Below are positions 15,830 to 25,683 of a DNA stretch of 64,000 nucleotides, in pieces (the first letter of the stretch is position 1; the number at the start of each line of letters is the position of its first letter). The notes beneath the pieces are model-generated. The model was not told the DNA's origin. It did no database searches and worked only from the letters and a program-made list of their open reading frames with translations. Source of the stretch: QZKY01 sp942492925 (GTDB lineage: Bacteria; Pseudomonadota; Gammaproteobacteria; Burkholderiales; Burkholderiaceae_D). The stretch lies in contig OW818641.1 of NCBI GenBank assembly GCA_942492925.1, positions 1,240,001 to 1,304,000 of the forward strand, given 5' to 3'. Both the position numbers and the translations under genes were made by a program.

Positions 15830-17122
15830 ATGAAAGAGCTGCAACTGTCGGGCTTGTTGTCGGGCGTTCTGGACGATTTGACGCAAGTTGCCGTCGCATG
15901 GCAGTTTGCCGCAATCATTATCAGCGTGTTGCTGGGGTGGTTTTTGGCGCGCGGGCTGCAAAAACGCTTTGCTGACACGACGGCGGTTCCGGAAGGATTG
16001 CGTTTTGATACGGCCAGTTTCGGACGCTTGCTCTCTGCGGCTTTCTCGCTGGGATTCGTCACCATCGCCAAGCTGATACTGATGAAGTGGCAGAGCGTGA
16101 ATTTGCTGCGTATTGCCATTCCGCTGCTGGTAGCGCTGCTGATCATCCGTTTTGTGTTTTACTTGCTCCATCCCGTTATCTCGGATCGTGTCGGGAAGGC
16201 GGGGCGTGCGCTGCATCATCTCGAGCGAATCTTTTCTGTTCTGGTCTGGGTATGGTTCGTGCTCTACATCACGGATATCTGGCCGGATCTGGTGCAAATG
16301 CTGCATGAAACGACATTCGCCATCGGCACCAAGTCTGTATCGCTCCTGTCCATTTTGCAGGCGGTGGGGTCGGTCGTCATCACGATATTGTTTGCGTTGT
16401 GGGGATCGGCGTTGCTGGAAGCACGCCTGATGCGCCTCGATAGCATGCACATGTCCTTTCGCGTCGTCCTGGTGCGTATTTCGCGCGCCTTGCTGGTTTT
16501 GCTGGCGGTGTTATTGAGCTTGTCGATGGTGGGTATTGATTTGACCATCCTGTCGGTCTTCGGTGGTGCATTGGGTGTGGGTCTGGGTTTTGGTCTGCAG
16601 AAAATTGCCAGCAATTACGTCTCCGGTTTCATCATTTTGCTGGACCGCAGTCTGGGGCTCGATGACATGATTACCGTGGACAAGTTTCACGGCCGCGTCA
16701 CGCAAATCAACACGCGTTACACCGTGTTGCGCGGTCTGGATGGCGTGGAATCGATTATTCCGAATGAAATGCTGATTTCCAATCCGGTACAAAACCATTC
16801 TCTCTCGGATCGTGAAGTCTGGATTTCCACTGAGGTCTCGGTGGGCTATGAAACCGACATTGAATCCTTGCTCGGTATTCTCGAAAAAACGGTCGCCAGC
16901 GTGGAACGTGTTTCGTCGTCATCGCCGCCTGCGGCAACGCTGGTCAAGTTCGGTGCGGACGGGCTGGATTTGCGCGTGGGGTTCTGGATCAATGATCCGG
17001 AGAAAGGAACAGGCACGGTTTTGTCGAATGTGAATCGCGCGATCTGGAAAGCTTTGCAGGCGCATCGTATCGACGTACCGTATCCGCAGCGTGTCGTTCG
17101 CATGATCGACGAGCGTCAATAA
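15830..17122 (+). CDS. MscS-family mechanosensitive channel
   Basis: The 430-residue inner-membrane protein has about five hydrophobic segments, then the MscS pore helix and beta domain. The signature is GGALGVGLGFGLQKIASNYVSG, followed by GFIILLDRSLGLDDMI and NEMLISNPVQNHS. The Gly/Ala pore-helix pattern is kept. It probably relieves osmotic pressure. It is a mid-size MscS homolog with extra N-terminal membrane segments. Its stop is one base away from the stop of the convergent diguanylate cyclase gene. Confidence 0.93.
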   Translation: MKELQLSGLLSGVLDDLTQVAVAWQFAAIIISVLLGWFLARGLQKRFADTTAVPEGLRFDTASFGRLLSAAFSLGFVTIAKLILMKWQSVNLLRIAIPLLVALLIIRFVFYLLHPVISDRVGKAGRALHHLERIFSVLVWVWFVLYITDIWPDLVQMLHETTFAIGTKSVSLLSILQAVGSVVITILFALWGSALLEARLMRLDSMHMSFRVVLVRISRALLVLLAVLLSLSMVGIDLTILSVFGGALGVGLGFGLQKIASNYVSGFIILLDRSLGLDDMITVDKFHGRVTQINTRYTVLRGLDGVESIIPNEMLISNPVQNHSLSDREVWISTEVSVGYETDIESLLGILEKTVASVERVSSSSPPAATLVKFGADGLDLRVGFWINDPEKGTGTVLSNVNRAIWKALQAHRIDVPYPQRVVRMIDERQ

Positions 17123-17123
17123 T

Positions 17124-18332
17124 TCAGGTCGCTGCGCAAACGCGATTGCGTCCCTGCTTTTTGGCCTGATAGAGTGCCTTGTCCGCACGGTCCAGCAAGT
17201 CGTGGATGGTGTGATCGTTTTCCGTGATGCAAGCGGCGCCAAAACTCACAGTAAAGTAGATTTCCTGACCGTCTTTTTCTAGCGGCAGATTGGTGATCTG
17301 CGCGCGCAGTTTTTCCGCGATTCGGACGCATTCATCCAGTTCGGTTTCTGGTAGCAGCAAGGCAAATTCTTCGCCACCGACACGCCCGAAGTTATCGGTT
17401 CCCCGGATGGAATACTGAATTTCATCGACTACGGCGCACAGCACTTGGTCGCCAAAGGAGTGGCCGAGCGAGTCATTCAACTGTTTGAAGTGGTCAATGT
17501 CGATCATCAGAGCCGACAGTTTGTTGGCGTGACGCTTGGCAAGCGCGAAATCCCGTTCGCCGATTTCAAGCAGGGCACGCCGGTTATTGCAACCGGTTAG
17601 CGGGTCAGTCTGCGATGTGTTGAAATACTCGTGCAGCAAATCGGTTTGCTGCTGGAATGTCATGGCGATATTGCGTACCAGTAGGCGCGAGATCAAACCG
17701 AACGTCAGGGCAATGGCAAAGATGATGGCAAGCATGCGCCATGCTGCGCTCCAGAACTGTTTTTCGATACGGTCTGTGAAGATGCCGGTGCCAATCGCCC
17801 AGCCCCAAGGTTCGAACGACACGGCCACTACCATCTTGGTTTTTTGTTCACCGGAATCATTGCGAGGAAAGAGCTTGTAATAAATCGGTTGTCCTTCTTG
17901 CTGTGCGCCGACCAGTATCTTGCGCACAGGATATTCCCCGTCTTCATCTCTCAAATCTAGAAAATTCTGGCCTTCCCGATCCGGCTTTTGTGGTAGCAGG
18001 AGGCAGTTGCCGTCAAAATCGTAAATAAAAAATTTTTCGATCTCGCCGTAGTTCAATTCGCGCAGCACGTTACGCGTCAATTGCTGTGCATGGGCGGTGT
18101 CGAATTCGCCGTTTTGCGATCGCTGGTGAAAAAAACGTGCCGTTTCCCGCGCCATCTTCGATAGTACGCGCACTTTTGTCACGTTTTCTTCAATGATGGA
18201 GTTGCGTAGGGACCAGAGCGAGACAACGGACAGGACCGCCAGAGCCATGCCACCCAAAACCGCGAAAATCAGGAGTTTTGTCGACATGATCGTGCCGGAA
18301 TGCTTGAATTGTTCCAGTTGGCGAGTGCTCAT
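17124..18332 (-). CDS. Membrane-bound diguanylate cyclase with Cache-type sensor
   Basis: The protein has 402 residues from this ATG. Other in-frame starts are a TTG at 18416 and an ATG at 18287 just before the first membrane segment; none has a clear ribosome site. Domain order is TM1, a periplasmic single-Cache-like region (IEKFFIYDFDGNCLLLP to GWAIGTGIFTD), TM2 and GGDEF. The active site is GGEEF, and the inhibitory I-site RGTD lies five residues before it, so the enzyme should be active and feedback-inhibited. Small ligands sensed outside would set c-di-GMP output. Confidence 0.9.
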   Translation of the reverse strand: MSTRQLEQFKHSGTIMSTKLLIFAVLGGMALAVLSVVSLWSLRNSIIEENVTKVRVLSKMARETARFFHQRSQNGEFDTAHAQQLTRNVLRELNYGEIEKFFIYDFDGNCLLLPQKPDREGQNFLDLRDEDGEYPVRKILVGAQQEGQPIYYKLFPRNDSGEQKTKMVVAVSFEPWGWAIGTGIFTDRIEKQFWSAAWRMLAIIFAIALTFGLISRLLVRNIAMTFQQQTDLLHEYFNTSQTDPLTGCNNRRALLEIGERDFALAKRHANKLSALMIDIDHFKQLNDSLGHSFGDQVLCAVVDEIQYSIRGTDNFGRVGGEEFALLLPETELDECVRIAEKLRAQITNLPLEKDGQEIYFTVSFGAACITENDHTIHDLLDRADKALYQAKKQGRNRVCAAT

Positions 18333-18448
18333 TAAAAAATTGAGTGATGAAAGGCCAAAAAAGTTGACCCACTCTAGCACCGAAATAATTCGGTATGGCA
18401 ACTTTGACATTGACAAAAATCAAAGAAGTTGCGAAATGGAAAGATTGT

Positions 18449-19798
18449 TTAAGCGGGGCGCGGGAAGGTGATTCGGACGGTTAAACCGCCATTTTGTCGA
18501 TTGATCAATTCAAGCGAACCGCCATGTCGCTTGACGATGCGATCGACGATAGCCAGCCCCAGTCCCGCGCCGTTGGCCTGGCTGCGGGCGGTATCGTGTC
18601 GTGTGAAGGGGCGCAGGAGTAGCGCTTTGTCTTCATCGGGTACGCCGACGCCGCGATCCGATATCTCCAGGATGACCATGCCGCTGCGAGCCGAACAGGT
18701 GACGTCGATTTCGCAGCGGTCTGTGCCCGGCGTTCTTCCATAGCGATGGGCATTTTCAAAGAGGTTGTTGATGACGCGTCGCAAGTCGGTGGTGTTGCCC
18801 ATGACGCTGACGCCATTTTGAATGTCTGGCGTAATGCGCATAGTGGGACGGCGTTCGGCTTCCTGAATGCCTTCGAGCAGAATGGCTGTCAAATCGACAG
18901 TGGTGGTGTACGTCATCGGATCGGCGGGGCGGGCGTAATCGAGGAACTGGCCGATGATGGCATCCATTTGCTGGATGTCGGATTGCATTCCTTTTTTCTC
19001 CGCCTCGGAAAGCGCGGCCATTTCAATTTCAAGTTGCATCCGCGTGAGCGGGGTACGCAAGTCATGCGAAATGCCGGCCAGGATGACGGCGCGATCAGAA
19101 TCAATGCGGTTCAAATCCTGCACCATTTGGTTGAAGCTCCGGTTGGCTTCGGCGACTTCACCCGTTCCGGTTTCCGGTAGCGGGTTGGGTTGCTGCCCCT
19201 TGGCCAGCACGCGTGAAGCGAAGGCTAGTTGCGACAAGGGCTGACTAACCAAACCGGAAATGACCGCTGCCACTAGCAAGGAAATCAGCAGCATCACCGA
19301 GAGCCACCCCAGCAATTGCACGCCGGAGATGCGCTGGATGCGTTTTCTTTCGATCATCAGCCAATACTCATCGTCTTCGGCCAGCTTGAAACTCACCCAG
19401 AAGCCGGGCATGTCGTTCACGTTGCTGGCAAACTTGGTGTCTTTGCCGAGTTTTAACTGAACCATCTCATGCATCGTACGCACCAGATCGTCGTCCGGCG
19501 GGGGCTCGATGCGGTCGGTGGTTTCCAGCGGATAGATGCGGATGCCCTCATTGCTCATCAGGTCGAAAAGCAATTCCTGGCGTAATTCCGGATCGGAGTG
19601 CGTGAGCGCGGCGCGCGTGATGGTGACGATGGAAACGACTTGCGCTGCCGTTTGCTGCGCAATCGGCGTGCGTTCGACCATGCGCAGGCTGATGAACCAG
19701 GCCGCCATGCTGATGGTGACCAAAAAAGCGAGCATGAAGAAGGTGCGCCAGAACAAGCCGCTTTTTGCCCAGGCAAACTTTTTGGGGAAAGTGTTCAT
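18449..19798 (-). CDS. envZ: Osmosensor-type histidine kinase EnvZ
   Basis: The 449-residue protein has TM1 (about 17-38), a periplasmic domain, TM2 (about 160-183), HAMP, a dimerisation domain with the phospho-acceptor His245 in GISHDLRTPLTRMQLE, and an ATPase domain with N-box NNLFENAHRYGR, G1 DRGVGVPDED and G2 GAGLGLAI. It follows ompR on the same strand with 18 bases between them and is its natural kinase. EnvZ/OmpR pairs respond to osmolarity and acid and control porin genes. Confidence 0.93.
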   Translation of the reverse strand: MNTFPKKFAWAKSGLFWRTFFMLAFLVTISMAAWFISLRMVERTPIAQQTAAQVVSIVTITRAALTHSDPELRQELLFDLMSNEGIRIYPLETTDRIEPPPDDDLVRTMHEMVQLKLGKDTKFASNVNDMPGFWVSFKLAEDDEYWLMIERKRIQRISGVQLLGWLSVMLLISLLVAAVISGLVSQPLSQLAFASRVLAKGQQPNPLPETGTGEVAEANRSFNQMVQDLNRIDSDRAVILAGISHDLRTPLTRMQLEIEMAALSEAEKKGMQSDIQQMDAIIGQFLDYARPADPMTYTTTVDLTAILLEGIQEAERRPTMRITPDIQNGVSVMGNTTDLRRVINNLFENAHRYGRTPGTDRCEIDVTCSARSGMVILEISDRGVGVPDEDKALLLRPFTRHDTARSQANGAGLGLAIVDRIVKRHGGSLELINRQNGGLTVRITFPRPA

Positions 19799-19816
19799 CC
19801 GGTCCGCAGCGGAGAA

Positions 19817-20581
19817 TTACTGTTTTTGACCTTCGGGAATGAAAACGTAGCCCAAGCCCCAAACCGTCTGAATGTACAGTGGGTTGGTCGGGTCGGGTTC
19901 AATCAATTTTCGCAAGCGAGAAATTTGCACGTCGAGACTGCGGTCGAAGACTTCGTATTCGCGGCCGCGCGCCAGCGTCATCAGTTTTTCACGCGACAAG
20001 GGTTGACGGGCATGACGGGCAAACACTTTGAGCACGGAAAATTCGCCAGTGGTCAGAGAAATCGTTTCGCCTTTCTTTTTCAAGGTGCGTGTGCCGAGAT
20101 CGAGCACGAAATCCCCGAAAGTGAAAGATTCCGGCGTCTCCGACGGTGCGCCCGGAATTTCATCCGGACCGATGCGGCGCAAGACCGCGCTGATACGAGC
20201 GACCAGTTCGCGCGGATTGAACGGTTTGGGAAGGTAATCGTCTGCACCCATTTCCAGGCCCAGAATGCGATCCAGATCCTCGCCTTTGGCCGTCAGCATG
20301 ATGATGGGCGTTTTGTCGCCCGCGCCGCGCAGACGGCGGCAAATGGAGAGGCCGTCTTCGCCCGGCAGCATCAGATCCAGCACCAGCAAATCGAAGCGTT
20401 CACGCATCCATAGTCGGTTCATCGCCTGTGCATTTTCGGCAACAAATACGGAAAATCCCTGCTCGCCAAGATAGCGGCGCAACAGATCGCGCAGGCGCAC
20501 GTCGTCATCGACGACCAGTATCTTGCCTTGCGAAGGAATCGGGAGGGGAGTATTGTCGGCGGAAGAAGTTGGCTTGTTCAT
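19817..20581 (-). CDS. ompR: Response regulator OmpR
   Basis: The 254-residue protein has an N-terminal receiver with acidic residues VVDDD, phospho-acceptor Asp69 (LLVLDLMLPGEDG), Thr in MLTAK and Lys in LPKPF. A winged-helix DNA-binding domain follows (TTGEFSVLKVFARHARQPLSREKL, RSLDVQISRLRKLIEPDP, WGLGYVF). It has an extra 17-residue N-terminal tail before the receiver. It heads the ompR-envZ operon. It serves as a good in-window contrast to the degenerate receiver of the 9.4 kb regulator. Confidence 0.95.
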   Translation of the reverse strand: MNKPTSSADNTPLPIPSQGKILVVDDDVRLRDLLRRYLGEQGFSVFVAENAQAMNRLWMRERFDLLVLDLMLPGEDGLSICRRLRGAGDKTPIIMLTAKGEDLDRILGLEMGADDYLPKPFNPRELVARISAVLRRIGPDEIPGAPSETPESFTFGDFVLDLGTRTLKKKGETISLTTGEFSVLKVFARHARQPLSREKLMTLARGREYEVFDRSLDVQISRLRKLIEPDPTNPLYIQTVWGLGYVFIPEGQKQ

Positions 20582-20744
20582 AAAAAGGATGGTAGCGCCA
20601 GAAGGGCTGCAATAGAATAGAAAATGCGGTATTCATAACATTCTGTTACAAACTTTACCATATTGGCACGGTGGTCCCGAAGGATGCGGATTACACTTCA
20701 AGAGCTTGGTTTACCGTATCATCTCCTTTTCCTTGTTCGCGCAC

Positions 20745-21131
20745 ATGAAATTTTTCAAACGTCTCCCAGTGATATTGTTGGCCATGCTTGGCATGGGGAT
20801 GGCGGCTGCCCAATCGTCGGAGGGATACGCGGATCGGATGATGTTCGCGCAATACCGGATGAGCGGAAAAAATACGCACAACACCCAATCTGACCGGATG
20901 ACACAAAATCAACCGCGCCAGCGCCGTTTTGTGATGCCGACCAGTGGTAAAGCCTATCAAAAGAACGAGCGATCACAATACGGCGCACAGCCAGGACAAC
21001 CCGGGCCGTCTGACCATAAAAGCTCACGGATGACGCCCGACGAGCGCCGTGCCTTGCGCCAGCAAATCAACGAAGCGAATCAGGGTATTTACCAAAAACG
21101 CAAGAATCGGAACACGGCCCCGTACCCATAA
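20745..21131 (+). CDS. Small secreted hypothetical protein
   Basis: The 128-residue protein starts with a signal peptide (MKFFKRLPVILLAMLGMGMAAAQ). The rest is polar and disordered-looking, rich in Gln, Arg, Ser and Asn, with a C-terminal helix RMTPDERRALRQQINEANQG. Such MTPDERRxLRRQI endings occur in many short exported proteins of Burkholderiales with no known role. It is divergent from ompR, which suggests but does not prove control by OmpR. The ribosome site is not obvious. Confidence 0.7.
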   Translation: MKFFKRLPVILLAMLGMGMAAAQSSEGYADRMMFAQYRMSGKNTHNTQSDRMTQNQPRQRRFVMPTSGKAYQKNERSQYGAQPGQPGPSDHKSSRMTPDERRALRQQINEANQGIYQKRKNRNTAPYP

Positions 21132-21188
21132 AGCCCTTTTTTCAGGTCGTTCCGCCAACGACAGGCCCTGTGGAAATCAGCCGCACGG

Positions 21189-21194
21189 TATAAT
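21189..21194 (+). promoter_or_regulatory. purL: -10 element of purL
   Basis: TATAAT lies 29-34 bases upstream of the purL start. The -35 region is poorly conserved, so the element suggests an activated or moderate promoter. No PurR-type palindrome is evident. Confidence 0.4.
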
Positions 21195-21222
21195 GGCGTG
21201 CTAACAATTTGCCACGCACGCC

Positions 21223-24200
21223 ATGCTGATTCTTTCTGGTTCAAACGCTCTCCCCTCTTTCCGTACCCAACGCCTTTTGGCCGCGCTTCAGGCCGTTAAT
21301 CCCGCCGTGACTGGTGTGCAGGGACGTTATCTGCATTTCATCGATACCGCCTCGGCACTGTCCAAGGCAGAAAACGATCGCCTGGAAGCGTTGCTGGCCT
21401 ATGGTGATCCTTTCACGGCGAAAGAAACGGGCGAGGAATTCATCGTCATTCCGCGTTTCGGCACGATTTCCCCCTGGGCTTCCAAGGCAACCGACATTGC
21501 ACGCAATTGCGGACTGGGCCAGATACGTCGCATCGAGCGTGGCGTGTCGTATCGCATCCAAATCGGCGGCGCGAAACTCTCTGAAGCCGATGCGCAGGCG
21601 CTTGCGGCCTTGCTGCATGATCGCATGACGGAGATGGTGCTGCACAATCGCAACGATGCCGCCGGGTTGTTTGGTGAACTGGAAGCGAAACCACTGGCAT
21701 TCATCGATGCGCTGGGCGGCGGCCGTGCCGCGCTGGAAAAAGCGAATGGCGATCTCGGCCTGGCCTTGTCCGAAGATGAAATCGACTATTTGCTGGAGGC
21801 GTTCACCAAATCGAAACGCAACCCGACCGATGTTGAACTGATGATGTTCGCGCAGGCGAACAGTGAACACTGTCGCCACAAGATTTTTAATGCGGACTGG
21901 ACCATCGACGACGAAGACAAGGATCGGTCGTTGTTTGGCATGATCAAGAATACGCACGAATGTCATCCGGCGGGGACCGTGGTGGCGTACAAGGACAATG
22001 CGTCGATCATCGAAGGCGCGGTCGTGCCGTGTTTTTATTCGCGTGGGGTCGGCGGCAATCACGAATATGCCTTGTCGGAAGAATTGACGCACATTCTGAT
22101 GAAGGTGGAAACGCACAATCATCCGACGGCGATTTCACCGTTTTCTGGCGCCTCCACCGGCGCAGGCGGGGAGATCCGTGACGAAGGCGCCACTGGACGC
22201 GGCTCGCGTCCGAAAGCGGGCCTGACGGGTTTCACCGTTTCCAACCTGAGTATTCCGGGCGCAGTGCAGCCCTGGGAAAACGCGAGTGACGTTACAGCAG
22301 CGCGATCTACTGTCGATGCTTACGGCAAGCCAGATCGCATTGCTTCCCCATTGCAAATCATGATCGATGGCCCGATTGGCGGCGCGGCGTTCAATAACGA
22401 ATTCGGTCGCCCGAATTTGACGGGCTACTTCCGCACCTACGAACAGAATGTCGCGGGCACCTTGCGCGGTTATCACAAGCCCATCATGATTGCGGGCGGC
22501 TTGGGCAATATCGCCGCGAATCAAACCAAGAAAGAAGCGCTGCCCCCCGGCAGTTTGCTGATTCAGTTGGGCGGTCCTGGCATGCGCATCGGCATGGGGG
22601 GCGGCGCTGCTTCCTCAATGGCGACCGGCGCGAACACCGCCGATCTCGATTTCGATTCCGTGCAGCGCGGCAATCCGGAAATGCAACGTCGCGCGCAAGA
22701 AGTGATCAACGCGTGCTGGACGATGGGAGACAAGAATCCGATTCTGTCGATTCATGACGTGGGCGCAGGCGGCTTGTCGAATGCCTTCCCAGAAATCACG
22801 AACGATGCCGGACGCGGCGCGATCTTCGATTTGCGCAAAGTGCCGCTCGAAGAAAGCGGACTCGCGCCGATGGAAATCTGGAGCAATGAATCGCAGGAAC
22901 GCTATGTGCTCGGTATTGCGCCGGAAAGCCTGCCGCTCTTCACACAATTGTGCGAGCGCGAGCGCTGCCTGTTTGCGGTGGTGGGCACAGCAACGGAAGA
23001 ACGGCAACTGAAAGTCATTGATCCGCAATACGGCAACAGCCCGGTCGATATGCCGATGGATGTGCTGTTGGGTAAACCGCCTAAAATGCATCGCCAGGTG
23101 GCGCATGTCAAAGTCGATTTGCCGCCGGTGGATTTGCAAAAGATCGATCTGGCCGATGCGTGCGAGCGCGTGCTGAAGCTGCCGACGGTGGCGGATAAAT
23201 CTTTCCTGATCACGATTGGCGACAGAACAGTTGGCGGGTTGTCTGTGCGCGATCAAATGGTTGGACCGTGGCAAGTGCCGGTCGCCGATTGCGCAGTCAC
23301 ATCGATGAGTTACGAAGGCGCTCTCGGCGAAGCGATGGCAATGGGCGAGCGTACGCCGCTGGCTGTCATCAATGCAGCTGCCTCGGGGCGCATTGCGATT
23401 GGCGAAGCCATCACCAATATCGCTGCGGCACCGATCCAGGATATTGCTGACATCAAATTGTCGGCGAACTGGATGGCAGCCTGCGGTCAGCCGGGTGAAG
23501 ATGCTGCGCTGTTTGACACCGTGCGCGCCGTGGGCATGGAGTTGTGCCCTGCACTGGGTATCAGCATCCCAGTCGGCAAAGATTCGCTGTCGATGCGAAC
23601 GACCTGGAACGACGCGGGCAAGGATAAGGCGGTGACCTCGCCTGTCTCGCTGATCGTCACGGCGTTTGCGCCGGTCACAGATACGCGCAAGGTCTTGACC
23701 CCGCAATTGCGCACCGATTCTGGTGACACCTCGCTGATCTTGATCGATTTGGGTAAAGGTAAGAATCGTTTGGGCGCATCTGCGCTCACGCAAGTGATGC
23801 AACAGATCGGCAACGATGTGCCGGACGTGGAGCATCCCGAAACGCTGAAAGCTTTCTTCGACGCGATTCAGCAATTGAATGCAGAAAACAAATTGCTCGC
23901 CTACCATGATCGTTCGGATGGTGGTCTGTTTGCAACCTTGTGCGAAATGGCCTTTGCTGGACGATGCGGCGTGTCGGTACGCCTTGATGCATTGGTCGAT
24001 CAGGATCGCACCAGTGTGGATGCGCCGCACAAGATTTTGCCGGTGTTGTTCAGCGAAGAACTGGGTGCCGTCATTCAGGTCCGAGACGCCGATCGGGAGG
24101 CGGTGCTCAAGGTGCTGCAAGAAAAACACTTGGGTTCTGACGCGCATGTGATTGGTACGGTCACGCATCGGGATGAAATTGAATTCACGCAAAACGGCAA

Positions 24201-25164
24201 GATCGTTTATTCGCGGCAGCGGTCGACGCTGCATCGGATGTGGAGCGAAACGAGCTGGCGCATCGCGCGCCTACGCGACAACCCGGCGTGTGCCGACATG
24301 GAATACGACCGCATTCTCGATGCAGCCGATCCCGGCATGACGCCGAAAGTGCCATTCGATCCGCAGGAAGACATCGCGGCCCCCTTTATTGCCAAAGGCG
24401 TGCGCCCGCGCGTGGCCATCCTGCGCGAGCAGGGCGTGAACTCCCATGTCGAAACGGCTTATGTGATGCATCAGGCGGGCTTTACGGCGGTGGATGTCCA
24501 CATGAGCGATTTGATTGCGGGTCGCGCAAAACTCGACGATTTCAAAGGCGTGCTTGCTGTGGGCGGTTTCTCCTACGGCGACGTGCTGGGGGCAGGGGAA
24601 GGCTGGGCCAAAACAATTCTGTTCAACGACAAACTTTCCGATCAGTTTGCGACATTCTTTGCACGCAAGGATAGCTTCGGTCTCGGCATTTGCAACGGTT
24701 GCCAGATGATGAGCAATCTCTCGCCGATCATTCCGGGTGCGGAACATTGGCCGAAATTCACCCGCAATAAATCCGAACAATTTGAAGCGCGCTTCGTCAT
24801 GGCCGAGATTGTGGAATCGCCGTCCATCTTCTTCCAGGGCATGGCGGGGTTGCAAACGCCAATTGTGGTGTCGCATGGCGAAGGCTTCGCCAATTTCTCG
24901 CAGAAGGGCGATGTCAACAAGGCGATTGTCGCGATGCGCTACGTAGATCACCACGGCAAACCGACCGAAATGTACCCGCTCAACCCCAACGGCTCGCCGG
25001 GCGGGATGACGGCGATGACTACGACGGACGGGCGCTTCATGGTGCTCATGCCGCATCCGGAACGATCCTTCCGCACGGTGCAGCACTCCTGGGCGCCACA
25101 AGGCTGGGGCGAATACACTCCCTGGATGCGTATGTTCCGCAATGCGCGCAAGTGGGTGGGGTAA
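21223..25164 (+). CDS. purL: Phosphoribosylformylglycinamidine synthase (single chain)
   Basis: The 1313-residue enzyme converts FGAR to FGAM with ATP and glutamine in purine synthesis. It is the large proteobacterial form. An N-terminal PurS-like region comes first, then two AIRS-type ATP-binding halves (VETHNHPTAISPFSGASTGAGGEIRDEG; KDSLSMRT) and a C-terminal glutaminase. The glutaminase Cys is in GICNGCQMM and the His-Glu pair in MPHPERSFR. No fragments or frameshifts are seen. tRNA-Ser follows about 100 bases downstream. Confidence 0.98.
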   Translation: MLILSGSNALPSFRTQRLLAALQAVNPAVTGVQGRYLHFIDTASALSKAENDRLEALLAYGDPFTAKETGEEFIVIPRFGTISPWASKATDIARNCGLGQIRRIERGVSYRIQIGGAKLSEADAQALAALLHDRMTEMVLHNRNDAAGLFGELEAKPLAFIDALGGGRAALEKANGDLGLALSEDEIDYLLEAFTKSKRNPTDVELMMFAQANSEHCRHKIFNADWTIDDEDKDRSLFGMIKNTHECHPAGTVVAYKDNASIIEGAVVPCFYSRGVGGNHEYALSEELTHILMKVETHNHPTAISPFSGASTGAGGEIRDEGATGRGSRPKAGLTGFTVSNLSIPGAVQPWENASDVTAARSTVDAYGKPDRIASPLQIMIDGPIGGAAFNNEFGRPNLTGYFRTYEQNVAGTLRGYHKPIMIAGGLGNIAANQTKKEALPPGSLLIQLGGPGMRIGMGGGAASSMATGANTADLDFDSVQRGNPEMQRRAQEVINACWTMGDKNPILSIHDVGAGGLSNAFPEITNDAGRGAIFDLRKVPLEESGLAPMEIWSNESQERYVLGIAPESLPLFTQLCERERCLFAVVGTATEERQLKVIDPQYGNSPVDMPMDVLLGKPPKMHRQVAHVKVDLPPVDLQKIDLADACERVLKLPTVADKSFLITIGDRTVGGLSVRDQMVGPWQVPVADCAVTSMSYEGALGEAMAMGERTPLAVINAAASGRIAIGEAITNIAAAPIQDIADIKLSANWMAACGQPGEDAALFDTVRAVGMELCPALGISIPVGKDSLSMRTTWNDAGKDKAVTSPVSLIVTAFAPVTDTRKVLTPQLRTDSGDTSLILIDLGKGKNRLGASALTQVMQQIGNDVPDVEHPETLKAFFDAIQQLNAENKLLAYHDRSDGGLFATLCEMAFAGRCGVSVRLDALVDQDRTSVDAPHKILPVLFSEELGAVIQVRDADREAVLKVLQEKHLGSDAHVIGTVTHRDEIEFTQNGKIVYSRQRSTLHRMWSETSWRIARLRDNPACADMEYDRILDAADPGMTPKVPFDPQEDIAAPFIAKGVRPRVAILREQGVNSHVETAYVMHQAGFTAVDVHMSDLIAGRAKLDDFKGVLAVGGFSYGDVLGAGEGWAKTILFNDKLSDQFATFFARKDSFGLGICNGCQMMSNLSPIIPGAEHWPKFTRNKSEQFEARFVMAEIVESPSIFFQGMAGLQTPIVVSHGEGFANFSQKGDVNKAIVAMRYVDHHGKPTEMYPLNPNGSPGGMTAMTTTDGRFMVLMPHPERSFRTVQHSWAPQGWGEYTPWMRMFRNARKWVG

Positions 25165-25263
25165 AATATTGCAATAAAACGCCTTTGGATTGACCCGGGG
25201 CGGGGAAAAAGCTAGAATCGCAGTCTTTTCGCGGGTCGTGTTTTATCGATCCGTCACGATTGT

Positions 25264-25357
25264 GGAGATGTGGCCGAGAGGTCGAAGGCACTCCCCTGCT
25301 AAGGGAGCATACGGGCCAAAACTCGTATCGAGGGTTCGAATCCCTCCATCTCCGCCA
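25264..25357 (+). tRNA. tRNA-Ser (GCT)
   Basis: The acceptor arms GGAGATG/CATCTCC, long variable arm, T arm GAGGGTTCGAATCCCTC and encoded CCA are all present. The anticodon loop CTGCTAA gives anticodon GCT, reading AGC and AGU serine codons. Confidence 0.97.
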
Positions 25358-25368
25358 AAAACAAAAAC

Positions 25369-25398
25369 GCCCCTCCTTGTGAGGGGCATTTTTGTTTT
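25369..25398 (+). terminator. Rho-independent terminator after tRNA-Ser
   Basis: The stem GCCCCTC / GAGGGGC with loop CTTGT is followed by ATTTTTGTTTTT. Confidence 0.85.
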
Positions 25399-25442
25399 TG
25401 GGTGGTGAATGGCAGGTATGAGAATTCTCCCGGGGTCGACCA

Positions 25443-25534
25443 GCGACTGCCGGGGGCAGTCGCGCAGGACGCAACGCAGTTGCGGTTCCGCGCTAGCGGA
25501 ATGGCTGGATCGCCCCAGTGAAACGTCGGGGCGA
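25443..25534. repeat. Multi-hairpin repeat (dispersed repeat, copy 2)
   Basis: Four perfect stems lie side by side: GCGACTGCC-GGG-GGCAGTCGC (25443-25463), CGCAAC-GCA-GTTGCG (25470-25484), TTCCGC-GCTA-GCGGAA (25486-25501) and TCGCCCC/GGGGCGA (25510-25534). The segment at 25461-25490 matches 10217-10245 except for one substitution and one inserted base. It lies between the tRNA-Ser terminator and the membrane-protein gene. No coding frame is credible here. Confidence 0.7.
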
Positions 25535-25596
25535 GACAGACACAATCCCTCCATTTCCGTGGCTGCGAATGAAGTTTCTAATAGGCGTTGTAAGCC

Positions 25597-25623
25597 TTGA
25601 TTATTTGTTGAATATGTTACGAT
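25597..25623 (+). promoter_or_regulatory. Possible promoter of the two-TM membrane protein
   Basis: TTGATT (25597-25602) and an extended -10 (TG-T-TACGAT, ending 25623) stand 15 bases apart. The spacing is short, so the -10 is the better-supported half. Confidence 0.3.
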
Positions 25624-25683
25624 GAACACCTAATGTAAACGTGAAAACCACAAGGTACCCATGTATTCAGGAGGAGTTTATTG

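Noticed and set aside
15620..16450. A 276-codon minus-strand frame
   Set aside because: It is opposite the RsmB-like and MscS genes and is Gln/Arg/His-rich, typical of a shadow.
22615..24234. A 539-codon open frame on the minus strand inside purL
   Set aside because: It is Arg/His-rich antisense of a long conserved gene and has no protein-like domain.
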